Shown: positions 47,359-55,058 of the stretch, piece by piece | Layout of the letters: each line of letters opens with the position of its first letter | Position numbering within the stretch: position 1 is the stretch's first letter | Origin: an uncultured Fidelibacterota bacterium | GTDB taxonomy: Bacteria > Fidelibacterota > Marinisomatia > Marinisomatales > TCS55 | Assembly: GCA_902615915.1 (NCBI GenBank) | Contig: CACMQQ010000003.1 | Span: 1 to 64,000 of the forward strand | DNA: 64,000 nt | Direction of reading: 5' to 3' | Program-made: the position numbers and the translations under genes | Notes under the pieces: model-generated | The model's input: the letters and a program-made list of their open reading frames with translations, nothing else | Told to the model about the DNA's origin: nothing | Database searches by the model: none

Positions 47359-47762
47359 ATGAAAAAATCCTTTTCAATTCAATTTTTTCTTTAAATAAAA
47401 TTGCTGTGGTTGGAATGAGCGCTAATACTAACAGGCCAAGCTACCAAATCGGATTTTATCTTAAAGAACAAGGTTACAATATCTATCCAGTAAACCCTAA
47501 CTGTGATAAAATTGATGAACTGAAATGCTTTTCAAATTTAAATAAAATCAAAGATAGTATTGATATCATAAATATATTTAGGCATCCTGATCATGTGCTA
47601 CCAATAGTCAATGATTCCATCAAAATTAACCCTAAAGTAATTTGGTTTCAGGATGGAGTTGTAAATTGTGAAGCTATTGATTTAGCGAACAAAAACGGAA
47701 TTCAAACCATTGTTGATGATTGTATTTACAGAAGACATAAAGTATACATAAACTCAAACTAG
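47355..47762 (+). CDS. CoA-binding domain protein (YccU/COG1832 family)
   Basis: This 135-residue Rossmann-fold protein has KIAVVGMSANTNRPSYQIG near residue 14, YPVNPN near 41, and VIWFQDGVVN near 96. YccU-like proteins bind CoA or similar nucleotides, but their cellular role is not established. The ATG overlaps the proline dehydrogenase stop by 4 nt, so the two are co-expressed. Its stop overlaps the convergent nadK stop by 4 nt, leaving no space for a terminator between them. Confidence 0.87.
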   Translation: MNEKILFNSIFSLNKIAVVGMSANTNRPSYQIGFYLKEQGYNIYPVNPNCDKIDELKCFSNLNKIKDSIDIINIFRHPDHVLPIVNDSIKINPKVIWFQDGVVNCEAIDLANKNGIQTIVDDCIYRRHKVYINSN

Positions 47763-48652
47763 ATATCACCTCTTTTGCCCCAACCCATTTTCTTTCTCAG
47801 AGTGCTGAAATAATTTGAATCTTCAAAGTCCAGCATTTTTATAGAATAAGGTGCTTTGCTAATTTTTATTTTTGAATTGTTTTGGAGATAATTCTCTACT
47901 TGCCCATCAACCGCTAAAGCAATATTGGTTGTTTTCGCTTTAGGAAAGCTTATTTCTAAATTACTATCATCTGATAAGACAAGTGGCCTTAAGGTAAGTG
48001 TATGTGGGCTGATTGGGGTAACAACAATAGCGTTTAATTTTGGCCAAACAATAGGACCGCCCGCAGATAGCGAATAAGCAGTAGATCCGGTTGGAGTTGA
48101 AATTATCAATCCATCTGAATCATAATCTGCTATATGTCTATCATCAGAATTAAGTCTCATAGTTAATATTCTATGATATTTTCCTCTGTCAATTACAAAG
48201 TCATTCAAACAATAAAAAATTTTACCCTCTTCACTATTATGAATTTCTGCTTTTAGAAGCATCCTTTCTTGTATTGAAAAACTACCATTAGCAATTTGGT
48301 CCAATCTTTCAAACATATTTTCTACAATAACATCCGCCATAAAACCCAATTCACCCAAGTGAACACCAAAAATAGGGGTCCCTCTACTACCAACAGCTCG
48401 AGCAGCTGACAATATAGTTCCATCTCCGCCCATTGCAATTAAAAAATCTGTTTTTAGAAAGTCATCTGCTTTTTCGATTATTCTGATATTTTCAGGCAAA
48501 ACTTCTTTGGTTTTATCTTTGATTCTTGTTGTTATGAATGTCTCAATCTTATTTTGATTTGCCCATTTGATCAAGGGATCTAAGAGTTGCCAAAATTTCG
48601 GCTTGTCTGTATTACCCCAAATACCTAAAGAATTTATTTTTCTACCATTCAT
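47759..48652 (-). CDS. nadK: NAD kinase
   Basis: NadK phosphorylates NAD to NADP. The 297-residue protein has the GGDGT motif in MGGDGTILSAARAVGSRG near 75, and the second signature ISTPTGSTAYSLSAGGPI near 180. I chose ATG at 48652 over the adjacent TTG. It lies 9 nt after xseB. The 3' end meets the plus-strand CoA-binding gene tail to tail. Confidence 0.96.
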   Translation of the reverse strand: MNGRKINSLGIWGNTDKPKFWQLLDPLIKWANQNKIETFITTRIKDKTKEVLPENIRIIEKADDFLKTDFLIAMGGDGTILSAARAVGSRGTPIFGVHLGELGFMADVIVENMFERLDQIANGSFSIQERMLLKAEIHNSEEGKIFYCLNDFVIDRGKYHRILTMRLNSDDRHIADYDSDGLIISTPTGSTAYSLSAGGPIVWPKLNAIVVTPISPHTLTLRPLVLSDDSNLEISFPKAKTTNIALAVDGQVENYLQNNSKIKISKAPYSIKMLDFEDSNYFSTLRKKMGWGKRGDI

Positions 48653-48661
48653 CAATCAGTC

Positions 48662-48868
48662 TTATGTATTGCTTTCTTTAGAAATATTCATCAATTCACT
48701 AACTTTTTTTTCAGCATTCTTCAATTGATCATTTAATTTTTTTGAAATTTCTACACCCTCTTCAAACAACTGTAAACTTTTTTCTAAATTTTGCTCTCCT
48801 TTTTCTAGTTTTTCAACGATCAGCTCAAGATCTTTCATTGATTCTTCAAAATTGTTATTATCATTCAT
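48662..48868 (-). CDS. xseB: Exodeoxyribonuclease VII small subunit
   Basis: XseB is the short helical subunit of exonuclease VII. The 68-residue protein has the family core FEESMKDLELIVEKLEKGEQ followed by LEKSLQLFEEGVEISKKL, a predicted antiparallel helical pair. It starts with ATG 13 nt after xseA, the usual order. Length and sequence are typical. Confidence 0.94.
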   Translation of the reverse strand: MNDNNNFEESMKDLELIVEKLEKGEQNLEKSLQLFEEGVEISKKLNDQLKNAEKKVSELMNISKESNT

Positions 48869-48881
48869 AGTAGTTTTTTCC

Positions 48882-50075
48882 TTAATTGGATTGCTTAACA
48901 GCTTTTAGATCTCCATTTCCAGTCTTCAATAAAAATTGATCTCCAACATCAATTTGATTAGATTTTTTAATTATTTTTCCACTTGATTCAAATGCAATGC
49001 TATAACCTCTTTGCAAAATGCTTTTTGGATTTAAAGAAAGTAAATTTTTGTGAAACATATCGAATTCTAATTTAATTTTATTCAATCTATTCATGACATG
49101 TGTTGAGAGTGATTTTCTTAAAAACTGAATTTTTTCAATCTTTGTAATGATTTTATTCATGGGGTTTAATTTTTCATACTTGACATTTAAACTATCATAA
49201 GTTTGCCAATTTTTATTAATTATATTTTGAATATTATGTAAAATTTTCAATTCAAGCTGTTCAATCTCATTAATAATTTCTTCAGTGCTTTTAACTGAAA
49301 CCTCTGCTGCTGATGAAGGGGTAGGAGCTCTTACGTCAGCTACCATGTCACATATAGTAAAGTCAGTTTCATGCCCTACACCTGAAACTATAGGTATTTT
49401 ACAATTAAAAATCTCCCTTGCAAGGCCCTCAGAATTAAATGGCCAAAGATCTTCGATTGATCCTCCTCCTCTAGCGATTACAATTACATCAATATCACTA
49501 TTGTTACCAAGTTCATTTACTGCATCTATTAAATCAGCAGATGCTCTTTCGCCTTGAACTAATGATGGTCTCAAGATTAAATCTATATGCTTAGATCTCC
49601 TGTTGAAAATATTTAACATGTCTTGTAATGCAGCACCTGTTGGAGAGGTAATAAGCGCAATTTTCTTTGGAAATTTAGGAATTTGTTTTTTGTGGTTAAT
49701 ATCAAAAAGTCCATCTCTATGCAGTTTTTTCTTCAGCTTTTCAAATTCCTGGAATAAATCTCCAATACCCTCTTGTCTCATTTCACTGACTACAATTTGA
49801 TATTGACCTCTTGCTTCATATAGAGATATTTTGCCTTGCAAGAAAACTTCAACTCCATTAGCTGGTTGAAAATTCAAATTCAGATTTGAACCACGAAACA
49901 TCACAGATTTAATTTCAGAATTTCTGTCTTTAAGAGTGAAATACATATGGCCAGAGCCATGGTGTATAAAATTAGAAATTTCACCTTTAACGAAAACATT
50001 AAAAAAATTATTTTCCAATAAATCTTTAATTTTAACTGTTAATTCAGTTACAGTGATAAAATTTTTACTTTTCAT
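48882..50075 (-). CDS. xseA: Exodeoxyribonuclease VII large subunit
   Basis: XseA is the catalytic subunit that degrades single-stranded DNA. The 397-residue protein has an N-terminal OB domain (about 5-100) with FVKGEISNFIHHGSGHMYFTLKD, and a catalytic domain with ITSPTGAALQDMLNIFNRR near 148, VIARGGGSIEDLWPFN near 200, and GVGHETDFTICDMVADVRAPTP near 233. It starts with ATG, overlapping the upstream nuclease gene by 11 nt. Confidence 0.96.
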   Translation of the reverse strand: MKSKNFITVTELTVKIKDLLENNFFNVFVKGEISNFIHHGSGHMYFTLKDRNSEIKSVMFRGSNLNLNFQPANGVEVFLQGKISLYEARGQYQIVVSEMRQEGIGDLFQEFEKLKKKLHRDGLFDINHKKQIPKFPKKIALITSPTGAALQDMLNIFNRRSKHIDLILRPSLVQGERASADLIDAVNELGNNSDIDVIVIARGGGSIEDLWPFNSEGLAREIFNCKIPIVSGVGHETDFTICDMVADVRAPTPSSAAEVSVKSTEEIINEIEQLELKILHNIQNIINKNWQTYDSLNVKYEKLNPMNKIITKIEKIQFLRKSLSTHVMNRLNKIKLEFDMFHKNLLSLNPKSILQRGYSIAFESSGKIIKKSNQIDVGDQFLLKTGNGDLKAVKQSN

Positions 50076-50931
50076 TTAAATTTGGCTTTCCTGCCATATC
50101 CCAGCAATATTGCCAATATGCAGCTATTCTAACAACAGATTTGCCTAATCTTTCATTAAGTAAATCTATGGTTTCATAGTTTAAAATTTCTAAATATTCA
50201 TTTTCAAAGTTTAAAACATCATATGAGGATAATTTTTTTTGTTGTTCATGAGTTAAAACTTTGCGTGCTTTTGTGTCACCATCAAGAATTCGCTTATGAT
50301 CTTTATAGGATTCACGCACTATATCCATTGCATATCCTACTGGGTTGTCAATTTTTTTTATTTCGCCGATAGGAGTAATGCTTTCAACATATTCATTGAA
50401 TAAACGTACTTCCCATCTAAAATGTACTCCTTTATTTCCAGTGAGTTGCCCGTCATAGTTTAAAATGGTATGTAATGGATTATGAATGTCTGCAACATAG
50501 TGAGCTAAAACACCCATATGAAATATTGCTTCATCCAAGCGAGCATTTTTCAAATAATAGATTATTTCATTGCAAGATTTTTGAATAGCCCAAGGAGCTG
50601 TGCCCATTTTTGTTAATTTTTCAGATCCGTATTTTTCTTTAAATTTTTCAAAGTTCATTGGAATATTCTTGAAAGGATATTCATCATAATAGTCCGCATC
50701 AAAGAAATGTAACGGTTTTTCCTCAGGATAGAATGTTTTTATATAGTCTGGAACTGCTCCATACCATTTCAATGCATTTTTATGTTTATTTGTAAAAAAA
50801 CCTAATTCACCATCTAGTAAAATTGCGGCTTTTTCATTGATCATCCTGTGGCCTTTGTATCCCCAAGCGCTAACGAACGAGTGTAATAAAATAAAATTAA
50901 CCAATAATATAATAAGACTGGTTATCCGCAT
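50065..50931 (-). CDS. Secreted S1/P1-type (zinc-dependent) nuclease or phospholipase C family protein
   Basis: This 288-residue protein has a signal peptide ending at about Ala22, so that the mature protein begins with Trp. The amino group and backbone of an N-terminal Trp is a zinc ligand in P1/S1 nucleases and phospholipase C. Further ligand motifs follow: WGYKGHRM, HYVADIHNPLH near 138, and GVHFRWE near 167. The family hydrolyses single-stranded nucleic acids or phospholipids; a nuclease is more likely from the motif spacing. Its neighbour xseA is also a nuclease gene, but of cytoplasmic type. A nutritional or phosphate-scavenging role is inference. Confidence 0.83.
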   Translation of the reverse strand: MRITSLIILLVNFILLHSFVSAWGYKGHRMINEKAAILLDGELGFFTNKHKNALKWYGAVPDYIKTFYPEEKPLHFFDADYYDEYPFKNIPMNFEKFKEKYGSEKLTKMGTAPWAIQKSCNEIIYYLKNARLDEAIFHMGVLAHYVADIHNPLHTILNYDGQLTGNKGVHFRWEVRLFNEYVESITPIGEIKKIDNPVGYAMDIVRESYKDHKRILDGDTKARKVLTHEQQKKLSSYDVLNFENEYLEILNYETIDLLNERLGKSVVRIAAYWQYCWDMAGKPNLNEK

Positions 50932-50937
50932 TTTAAT

Positions 50938-51033
50938 TTAAACTTTTTTCTTTTTATGTCTGTTTGCGCGAAGACGTTTTTTACGCTTATGCGTATTCAT
51001 TTTACGTCTTTTACGTTTTTTTCCACAGGGCAT
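50938..51033 (-). CDS. AURKAIP1/COX24-domain small basic protein (31 residues, probable ribosome-associated)
   Basis: This tiny ATG frame encodes MPCGKKRKRRKMNTHKRKKR and then 11 more residues, nearly all Lys, Arg or His. It matches the conserved peptide annotated as AURKAIP1/COX24-domain protein in Bacteroidota and relatives, homologous to mitoribosomal mS38 and mycobacterial bS22. GAGG lies about 5 nt upstream, a clear ribosome-binding site inside the 7-nt spacer and end of the HU-type gene. The codons (mostly CGT and AAA) look highly expressed. It is too short for routine gene calling. Confidence 0.85.
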   Translation of the reverse strand: MPCGKKRKRRKMNTHKRKKRLRANRHKKKKV

Positions 51034-51040
51034 GTAACCT

Positions 51041-51328
51041 CTACTTTTTTAAACTGTTATTGACATGTGAACGCATGAATTTCGACGGTTTAAATGTCGG
51101 CACATGGCGCTCAGGTAAATTGATTGGTTCACCGGTTCCAGGATTTCTAGCTTTTTTTGGCATCCTATATTTAACGCCAAACGTTCCAAAGCCTCTTAAT
51201 TCAACTCTTTTGTTCTTACCTAAAGATTCAATGATCGTTGACATAACACCATTCATTACTGCCTCTGTCTCAACTTTTGTAAGACCTGTTGCTTCTGATA
51301 CAGTGTTTACGATTTCTTGTTTTGTCAT
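51041..51328 (-). CDS. HU/IHF-family DNA-binding protein
   Basis: This 95-residue nucleoid protein bends or compacts DNA. Family features are MTKQEIVNTVSEATGLTKVE at the start, the core VELRGFGTFGVKYR near 43, and the DNA-binding arm with RNPGTGEPINLPERHVPTFK near 61, including the intercalating Pro. It starts with ATG only 4 nt after sppA and is followed 7 nt later by the basic-peptide gene. Whether it acts as HU or IHF cannot be decided. Confidence 0.95.
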   Translation of the reverse strand: MTKQEIVNTVSEATGLTKVETEAVMNGVMSTIIESLGKNKRVELRGFGTFGVKYRMPKKARNPGTGEPINLPERHVPTFKPSKFMRSHVNNSLKK

Positions 51329-51332
51329 TTAA

Positions 51333-52226
51333 TTACTCCATTCTCCATCGATATTGTGGTAATTTTTCAAACCAAGTTGTTTGAATTTTGGTTGATAAAT
51401 CGCTAGAAAGAAAATCTTTTACTATATTTGATTTTTTAATGTTTTGAAATATTTGAGGCTTTCCCTCAATTCCTCCCATTTTAGCTGCAATTTCAATTGC
51501 GCTTTCATAGGTACCCAATTCATCAATTAAACCTAATTTCAATGATGTTAAGCCTGTAAATACACGACCATCCGCTAAACTTAAAACATTATTTCTTTCC
51601 ATCAATCTATCTTTAACAATGACATCAATGAATTGATCGTACATATTTAAAATTAGTTTTTCAAAAAAAATTTTATCTTGAGGTGTGGGATTTCTTGAGA
51701 ATGAACCTGAATCCTTCAAATTGCCACTTTTTATTGTTTCAACATCAATTCCAACTTTATCAAATAAATCTTTCATAATTGGGTATGAAATAATCACACC
51801 TATACTTCCTAAAATGGAGCCCTTGTTAGCAAAGATGGAATCAGCAGCAACAGCAATATAATAACCACCTGAAGCAGCAACATTTCCTACGCTAGCAATT
51901 ACTGGTTTAATTTTTTTCACTTTTTTAATTTTTTCATAAATCTCTTCCGTTGGCGCTACAGATCCACCAGGAGAATCGATTCTTAATACAATTGAGACTA
52001 TATCTTCTTTCTCTTCTAATTGATTTAAATCTTCGATGATTTTTTTGGAGGAAATAATGGGTCCTGTAATTTCTACAATGCCAACTTTTTTTACACCCAA
52101 GCTGTTGACAACGATGTTGGTTTGTTTTCCTAAGTTAAATGATATAATGATTATGGCTAAAATTAATATTGTTATCCACAACCATCTAAAGTCAGTTTTA
52201 GGTGGGGTTATCCTTGCTTTATCCAT
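51333..52226 (-). CDS. sppA: Signal peptide peptidase SppA (short form)
   Basis: SppA degrades cleaved signal peptides in the membrane. With ATG at 52226 the protein has 297 residues: a short cytoplasmic N-terminus, one helix (about 15-33), then the peptidase domain. The nucleophile Ser lies in NVAASGGYYIA and the general-base Lys in KSGNLKDSGSF, as in the single-domain SppA of Bacillus. An earlier ATG (52280) would add 18 residues and a 73-nt overlap with the lytic transglycosylase gene; it is possible but less likely. The HU-type gene follows after 4 nt. Confidence 0.9.
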   Translation of the reverse strand: MDKARITPPKTDFRWLWITILILAIIIISFNLGKQTNIVVNSLGVKKVGIVEITGPIISSKKIIEDLNQLEEKEDIVSIVLRIDSPGGSVAPTEEIYEKIKKVKKIKPVIASVGNVAASGGYYIAVAADSIFANKGSILGSIGVIISYPIMKDLFDKVGIDVETIKSGNLKDSGSFSRNPTPQDKIFFEKLILNMYDQFIDVIVKDRLMERNNVLSLADGRVFTGLTSLKLGLIDELGTYESAIEIAAKMGGIEGKPQIFQNIKKSNIVKDFLSSDLSTKIQTTWFEKLPQYRWRME

Positions 52227-53827
52227 AAAGTCAACTTTTGGCCTGGATAGATATTTTGTCCATACTTTAACCCATTCCATTTTCTTATGCTTGCAGCTCT
52301 AGTTCCGTAGTCTTCAGCTATGTGACCAAGGGTATCACCTATTCTTACTTTATAAGTCAATTTATTGTAGCCTTGCATGGAAGATCTTTGTCTGGGTCTT
52401 GTTGCAAGATTCATTCCCGGGACAGGAATGGTTAATTTTTGATTAATTCTAATCATGCTCCTGTTCCTGATTTTATTAACCGCAGTAAGGTCGTAAACAG
52501 ACACTCTATATTTTCTAGCTATTGTCCAAAGGCTTTCTCCATTTCTTACTCTATGAGTAACAAATTGAGGTGCAAAGCGTTCATTTTCAGGTAGAGCATT
52601 ATAATTTTTCAAAAAAACTGATTTTTTCCCAGTTGGAATCTTTAAAGAATATGATTCATTTGGAGTTGCTGATTGTCTTAATTCAGGATTTAATTGTTGT
52701 AAAATTTTAAAGGATGTTTCAGCTGATCTAGCTAAAACCATTAAGTCAGCACTTTTTTCGATTTCTACGATATCATATGAGTAGGGCTTCTTAGTTTTTT
52801 CTTTCTTGTAAAAACCATATTTTTCTGGCTGTTTTGCCATAATAGTAGCAGCAAGAAAATAAGGTATGTAATTCCTTGTTTCTCTGGGCAATGAATGCAT
52901 TTGCCAAAAATCTGTTGTTTGATGTAATTGTCTGGCCCTTCTGATTCTTCCTTCACCAGAATTATATGCTGCTAGTGCAAGATACCAATGATCAAACTCC
53001 TCATAAAGATCACTTAAATAAGCTATTGCTGCTAAGGTAGCTTTTTCAGGATCTCTTCTCTCATCAACATACCAATTTCTATTTAAGCCATATATTTTAC
53101 CTGTGGAATAGATAAACTGCCACAAACCGCTAGCTGCAGCTTTTGAATAAGCTTTAGGATTGAGACCAGATTCAATCATTGCTAAGTATAATAATTCAGG
53201 CGGAAGGTTGTTATCTTCTAATTTTTTTGAAATCATAGGTCCATAAACCTCAACTCTATCAAGCCAAATTTCAAATTGCCTTCTCCCTTTTGATTTGAAA
53301 TAGTCGATAAACTGATTTACTTTTTTGTTAATGACTAAGGGAACATGCCCATCTCTGTCCTCAATAATTGTAAATTGTGTTGCACCCATTTCTACCTCAA
53401 GAGGCTCAGTCATTGATGTAACATCCATTCTCATATTCTCTGCATTTATTCCAGCTTCAACTTTATCTAGCGTAGTAAATTTTTTAGTATAGAGCATTAC
53501 TAGCGATTTCTCAAATCTTTCAAACTCTTCTTTGTCCTCAATATCCATTTCACCATATTGATCCGCTTCAGCTAGCAAATCAAAAATTCTGTTTAAATTA
53601 TATACTACTTCAAATGTATCTGATAAAATATCAGCTATAAAAGCATCAGATAAAAGAACCTTAGCATCGTTTAACAATTCCGGTAATCTATTTTCAGTTG
53701 GACTCGATTGAACACCATGAATAGCAGAGAGTATTGGATCGGACTGTTGTTTGCTAGATTTTTGAGCAATAATATTAGTAAAAATAAAGAAATGGATTAA
53801 AATAATTCTTGTAAGTATCTGTTTCAT
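52208..53827 (-). CDS. MltD-like lytic transglycosylase with two LysM domains
   Basis: This enzyme cleaves peptidoglycan glycan strands. The 539-residue protein has a signal peptide (about 1-21) and an SLT domain (about 195-320) with the catalytic Glu in AMIESGLNPKAYSKAAASGL and the conserved LALAAYNSGEGRIRRA. Two LysM peptidoglycan-binding repeats follow: THRVRNGESLWTIARKYRV near 423 and TYKVRIGDTLGHIAEDYGTR near 490. This is the MltD arrangement. It begins with ATG after a 51-nt spacer that holds a possible promoter, and overlaps sppA. Confidence 0.93.
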   Translation of the reverse strand: MKQILTRIILIHFFIFTNIIAQKSSKQQSDPILSAIHGVQSSPTENRLPELLNDAKVLLSDAFIADILSDTFEVVYNLNRIFDLLAEADQYGEMDIEDKEEFERFEKSLVMLYTKKFTTLDKVEAGINAENMRMDVTSMTEPLEVEMGATQFTIIEDRDGHVPLVINKKVNQFIDYFKSKGRRQFEIWLDRVEVYGPMISKKLEDNNLPPELLYLAMIESGLNPKAYSKAAASGLWQFIYSTGKIYGLNRNWYVDERRDPEKATLAAIAYLSDLYEEFDHWYLALAAYNSGEGRIRRARQLHQTTDFWQMHSLPRETRNYIPYFLAATIMAKQPEKYGFYKKEKTKKPYSYDIVEIEKSADLMVLARSAETSFKILQQLNPELRQSATPNESYSLKIPTGKKSVFLKNYNALPENERFAPQFVTHRVRNGESLWTIARKYRVSVYDLTAVNKIRNRSMIRINQKLTIPVPGMNLATRPRQRSSMQGYNKLTYKVRIGDTLGHIAEDYGTRAASIRKWNGLKYGQNIYPGQKLTLWIKQG

Positions 53828-53853
53828 ATATATTTAGAGTAATCTGATTGGCG

Positions 53854-53882
53854 AAATTAGACGAGTATAAATACCGAGTCAA
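53854..53882 (-). promoter_or_regulatory. Candidate promoter for the lytic transglycosylase-sppA-HU run
   Basis: On the minus strand TTGACT (53882-53877) stands at the end of the rfaE2-like gene, with TAATTT (53859-53854) 17 nt later. The -35 is good and the -10 is weak (three of six). A better -10-like TATACT lies at 53869-53864, but only 7 nt from that -35. A short leader to the ATG at 53827 would result. Confidence 0.3.
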
Positions 53883-54349
53883 GGTTTTTTAGATAAATTA
53901 TTAATTATTTTAGTTGTGCTAAATCCCTCTAGAAATGGAATAAGAACCACTCTTCCATTATTAGATTTGACAATGTCTGATCCAATAATATGCTTATTTT
54001 TATAATCACTACCTTTTGTTAAAATTGAAGGAATAATTTTTTTAATAAGTTTATATGGAGTGGGTTCATCAAAAATTACTACACTATCTACTATTCCATT
54101 AGATAATAGATTTTTTGTTCTGATTTTTTGATTATTTACTGGTCTTTCTTGTCCTTTGAGTAATTTAACAGATCTATCAGAATTTAAACCAACAATAAGA
54201 TGGTCGCCTAATTTTTTGGATTCAAAAAGATAATGCAAATGCCCTTTGTGCAAAATATCAAAACAACCATTTGTAAAAACAATTATTTTTCCTCTCTTTT
54301 TTAAATTATTACATTTAATTATTAAATCTTTAATTTTGTTAAGAGACAT
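53879..54349 (-). CDS. RfaE2-like cytidylyltransferase (ADP-heptose pathway domain)
   Basis: This 156-residue nucleotidyltransferase is of the HxGH type. The motif appears in FTNGCFDILHKGHLHYL near residue 27, with SILTKGSDYKN near 110 and FLEGFSTTKIINNL near the end. It matches the cytidylyltransferase-like half of HldE (RfaE domain II), which activates heptose phosphate for lipopolysaccharide. The kinase half is not in the window. Related cytidylyltransferases are an alternative. It overlaps plsC by 11 nt. Confidence 0.85.
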   Translation of the reverse strand: MSLNKIKDLIIKCNNLKKRGKIIVFTNGCFDILHKGHLHYLFESKKLGDHLIVGLNSDRSVKLLKGQERPVNNQKIRTKNLLSNGIVDSVVIFDEPTPYKLIKKIIPSILTKGSDYKNKHIIGSDIVKSNNGRVVLIPFLEGFSTTKIINNLSKKP

Positions 54350-55058
54350 TTTTTGCTTTCAATAAAATAACTTTTTTTCTTAATTCTTCAACAAAGCTTA
54401 ACAGTTCTTTTTTTTTAATTTTTTTTGTTTGTATTGGTTTTCCTATATTTAATTCAATATTACCGATATTGAGCCCTTTTTTTAGGTTCGATTGAAATTG
54501 ATTTGTCCCAACGATGCCAATAGGAACAATAGGAACGCCTAAATCAATTGCCAATTTCAAGCCTCCTTTTTTAAATCTGCCCACTTTTCCATCTAGCGAG
54601 CGAGTTCCCTCAGGAAATAAAAAAACCGATCTTGGATTTTTATTCATTGAAATTCTGGCTTTTTCTATGGATCTCATCGCTTTTTTATGATTAGATCTAT
54701 CTACAAAAAAATGTCCACCAGCAATCATTGACCAACCAAAAAATGGGATTCTACTGAGCTCAATTTTTGCTACAGAAACAACATGCATTGGAATAGAAGC
54801 AAAAACCAATGGTATGTCTAGTGCAGATTCATGATTTGGAACAAAGAAGTAATTCTTTCTTAAATCAATATTTTTTAAACCATTGATATTAAAATTTATT
54901 TTTCCAACTTTAAGAATTATTTTTGACCAATTGATGGCTATAAATGACATTAACTTGCCTTTTCTTTCAAAAATGGAGCCAATCATGCCAAAGAAAGCAA
55001 AAAAAAATGTGATTATAATAACTTTAAGTACAAACCATCTGTATTTAAAACTAATCAA
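54339..55058 (-). CDS. plsC: 1-acyl-sn-glycerol-3-phosphate acyltransferase, PlsC family
   Basis: PlsC adds the second acyl chain to make phosphatidic acid. The 239-residue protein has an N-terminal helix (about 8-25). The catalytic HX4D is in VPNHESALDIP near 76, and the acceptor-binding FPEGTRS motif lies near 151. The start appears to be TTG at 55058, overlapping the serS stop by 8 nt. The first ATG, at codon 25, would remove the membrane helix, so the TTG is favoured. Confidence 0.92.
   Translation of the reverse strand: MISFKYRWFVLKVIIITFFFAFFGMIGSIFERKGKLMSFIAINWSKIILKVGKINFNINGLKNIDLRKNYFFVPNHESALDIPLVFASIPMHVVSVAKIELSRIPFFGWSMIAGGHFFVDRSNHKKAMRSIEKARISMNKNPRSVFLFPEGTRSLDGKVGRFKKGGLKLAIDLGVPIVPIGIVGTNQFQSNLKKGLNIGNIELNIGKPIQTKKIKKKELLSFVEELRKKVILLKAKNVS

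Noticed and set aside
47355-47762. CoA-binding protein as a toxin or an ADP-forming synthetase fragment
   Set aside because: The 135-residue length and motifs match the standalone YccU family; nothing suggests truncation of a synthetase.
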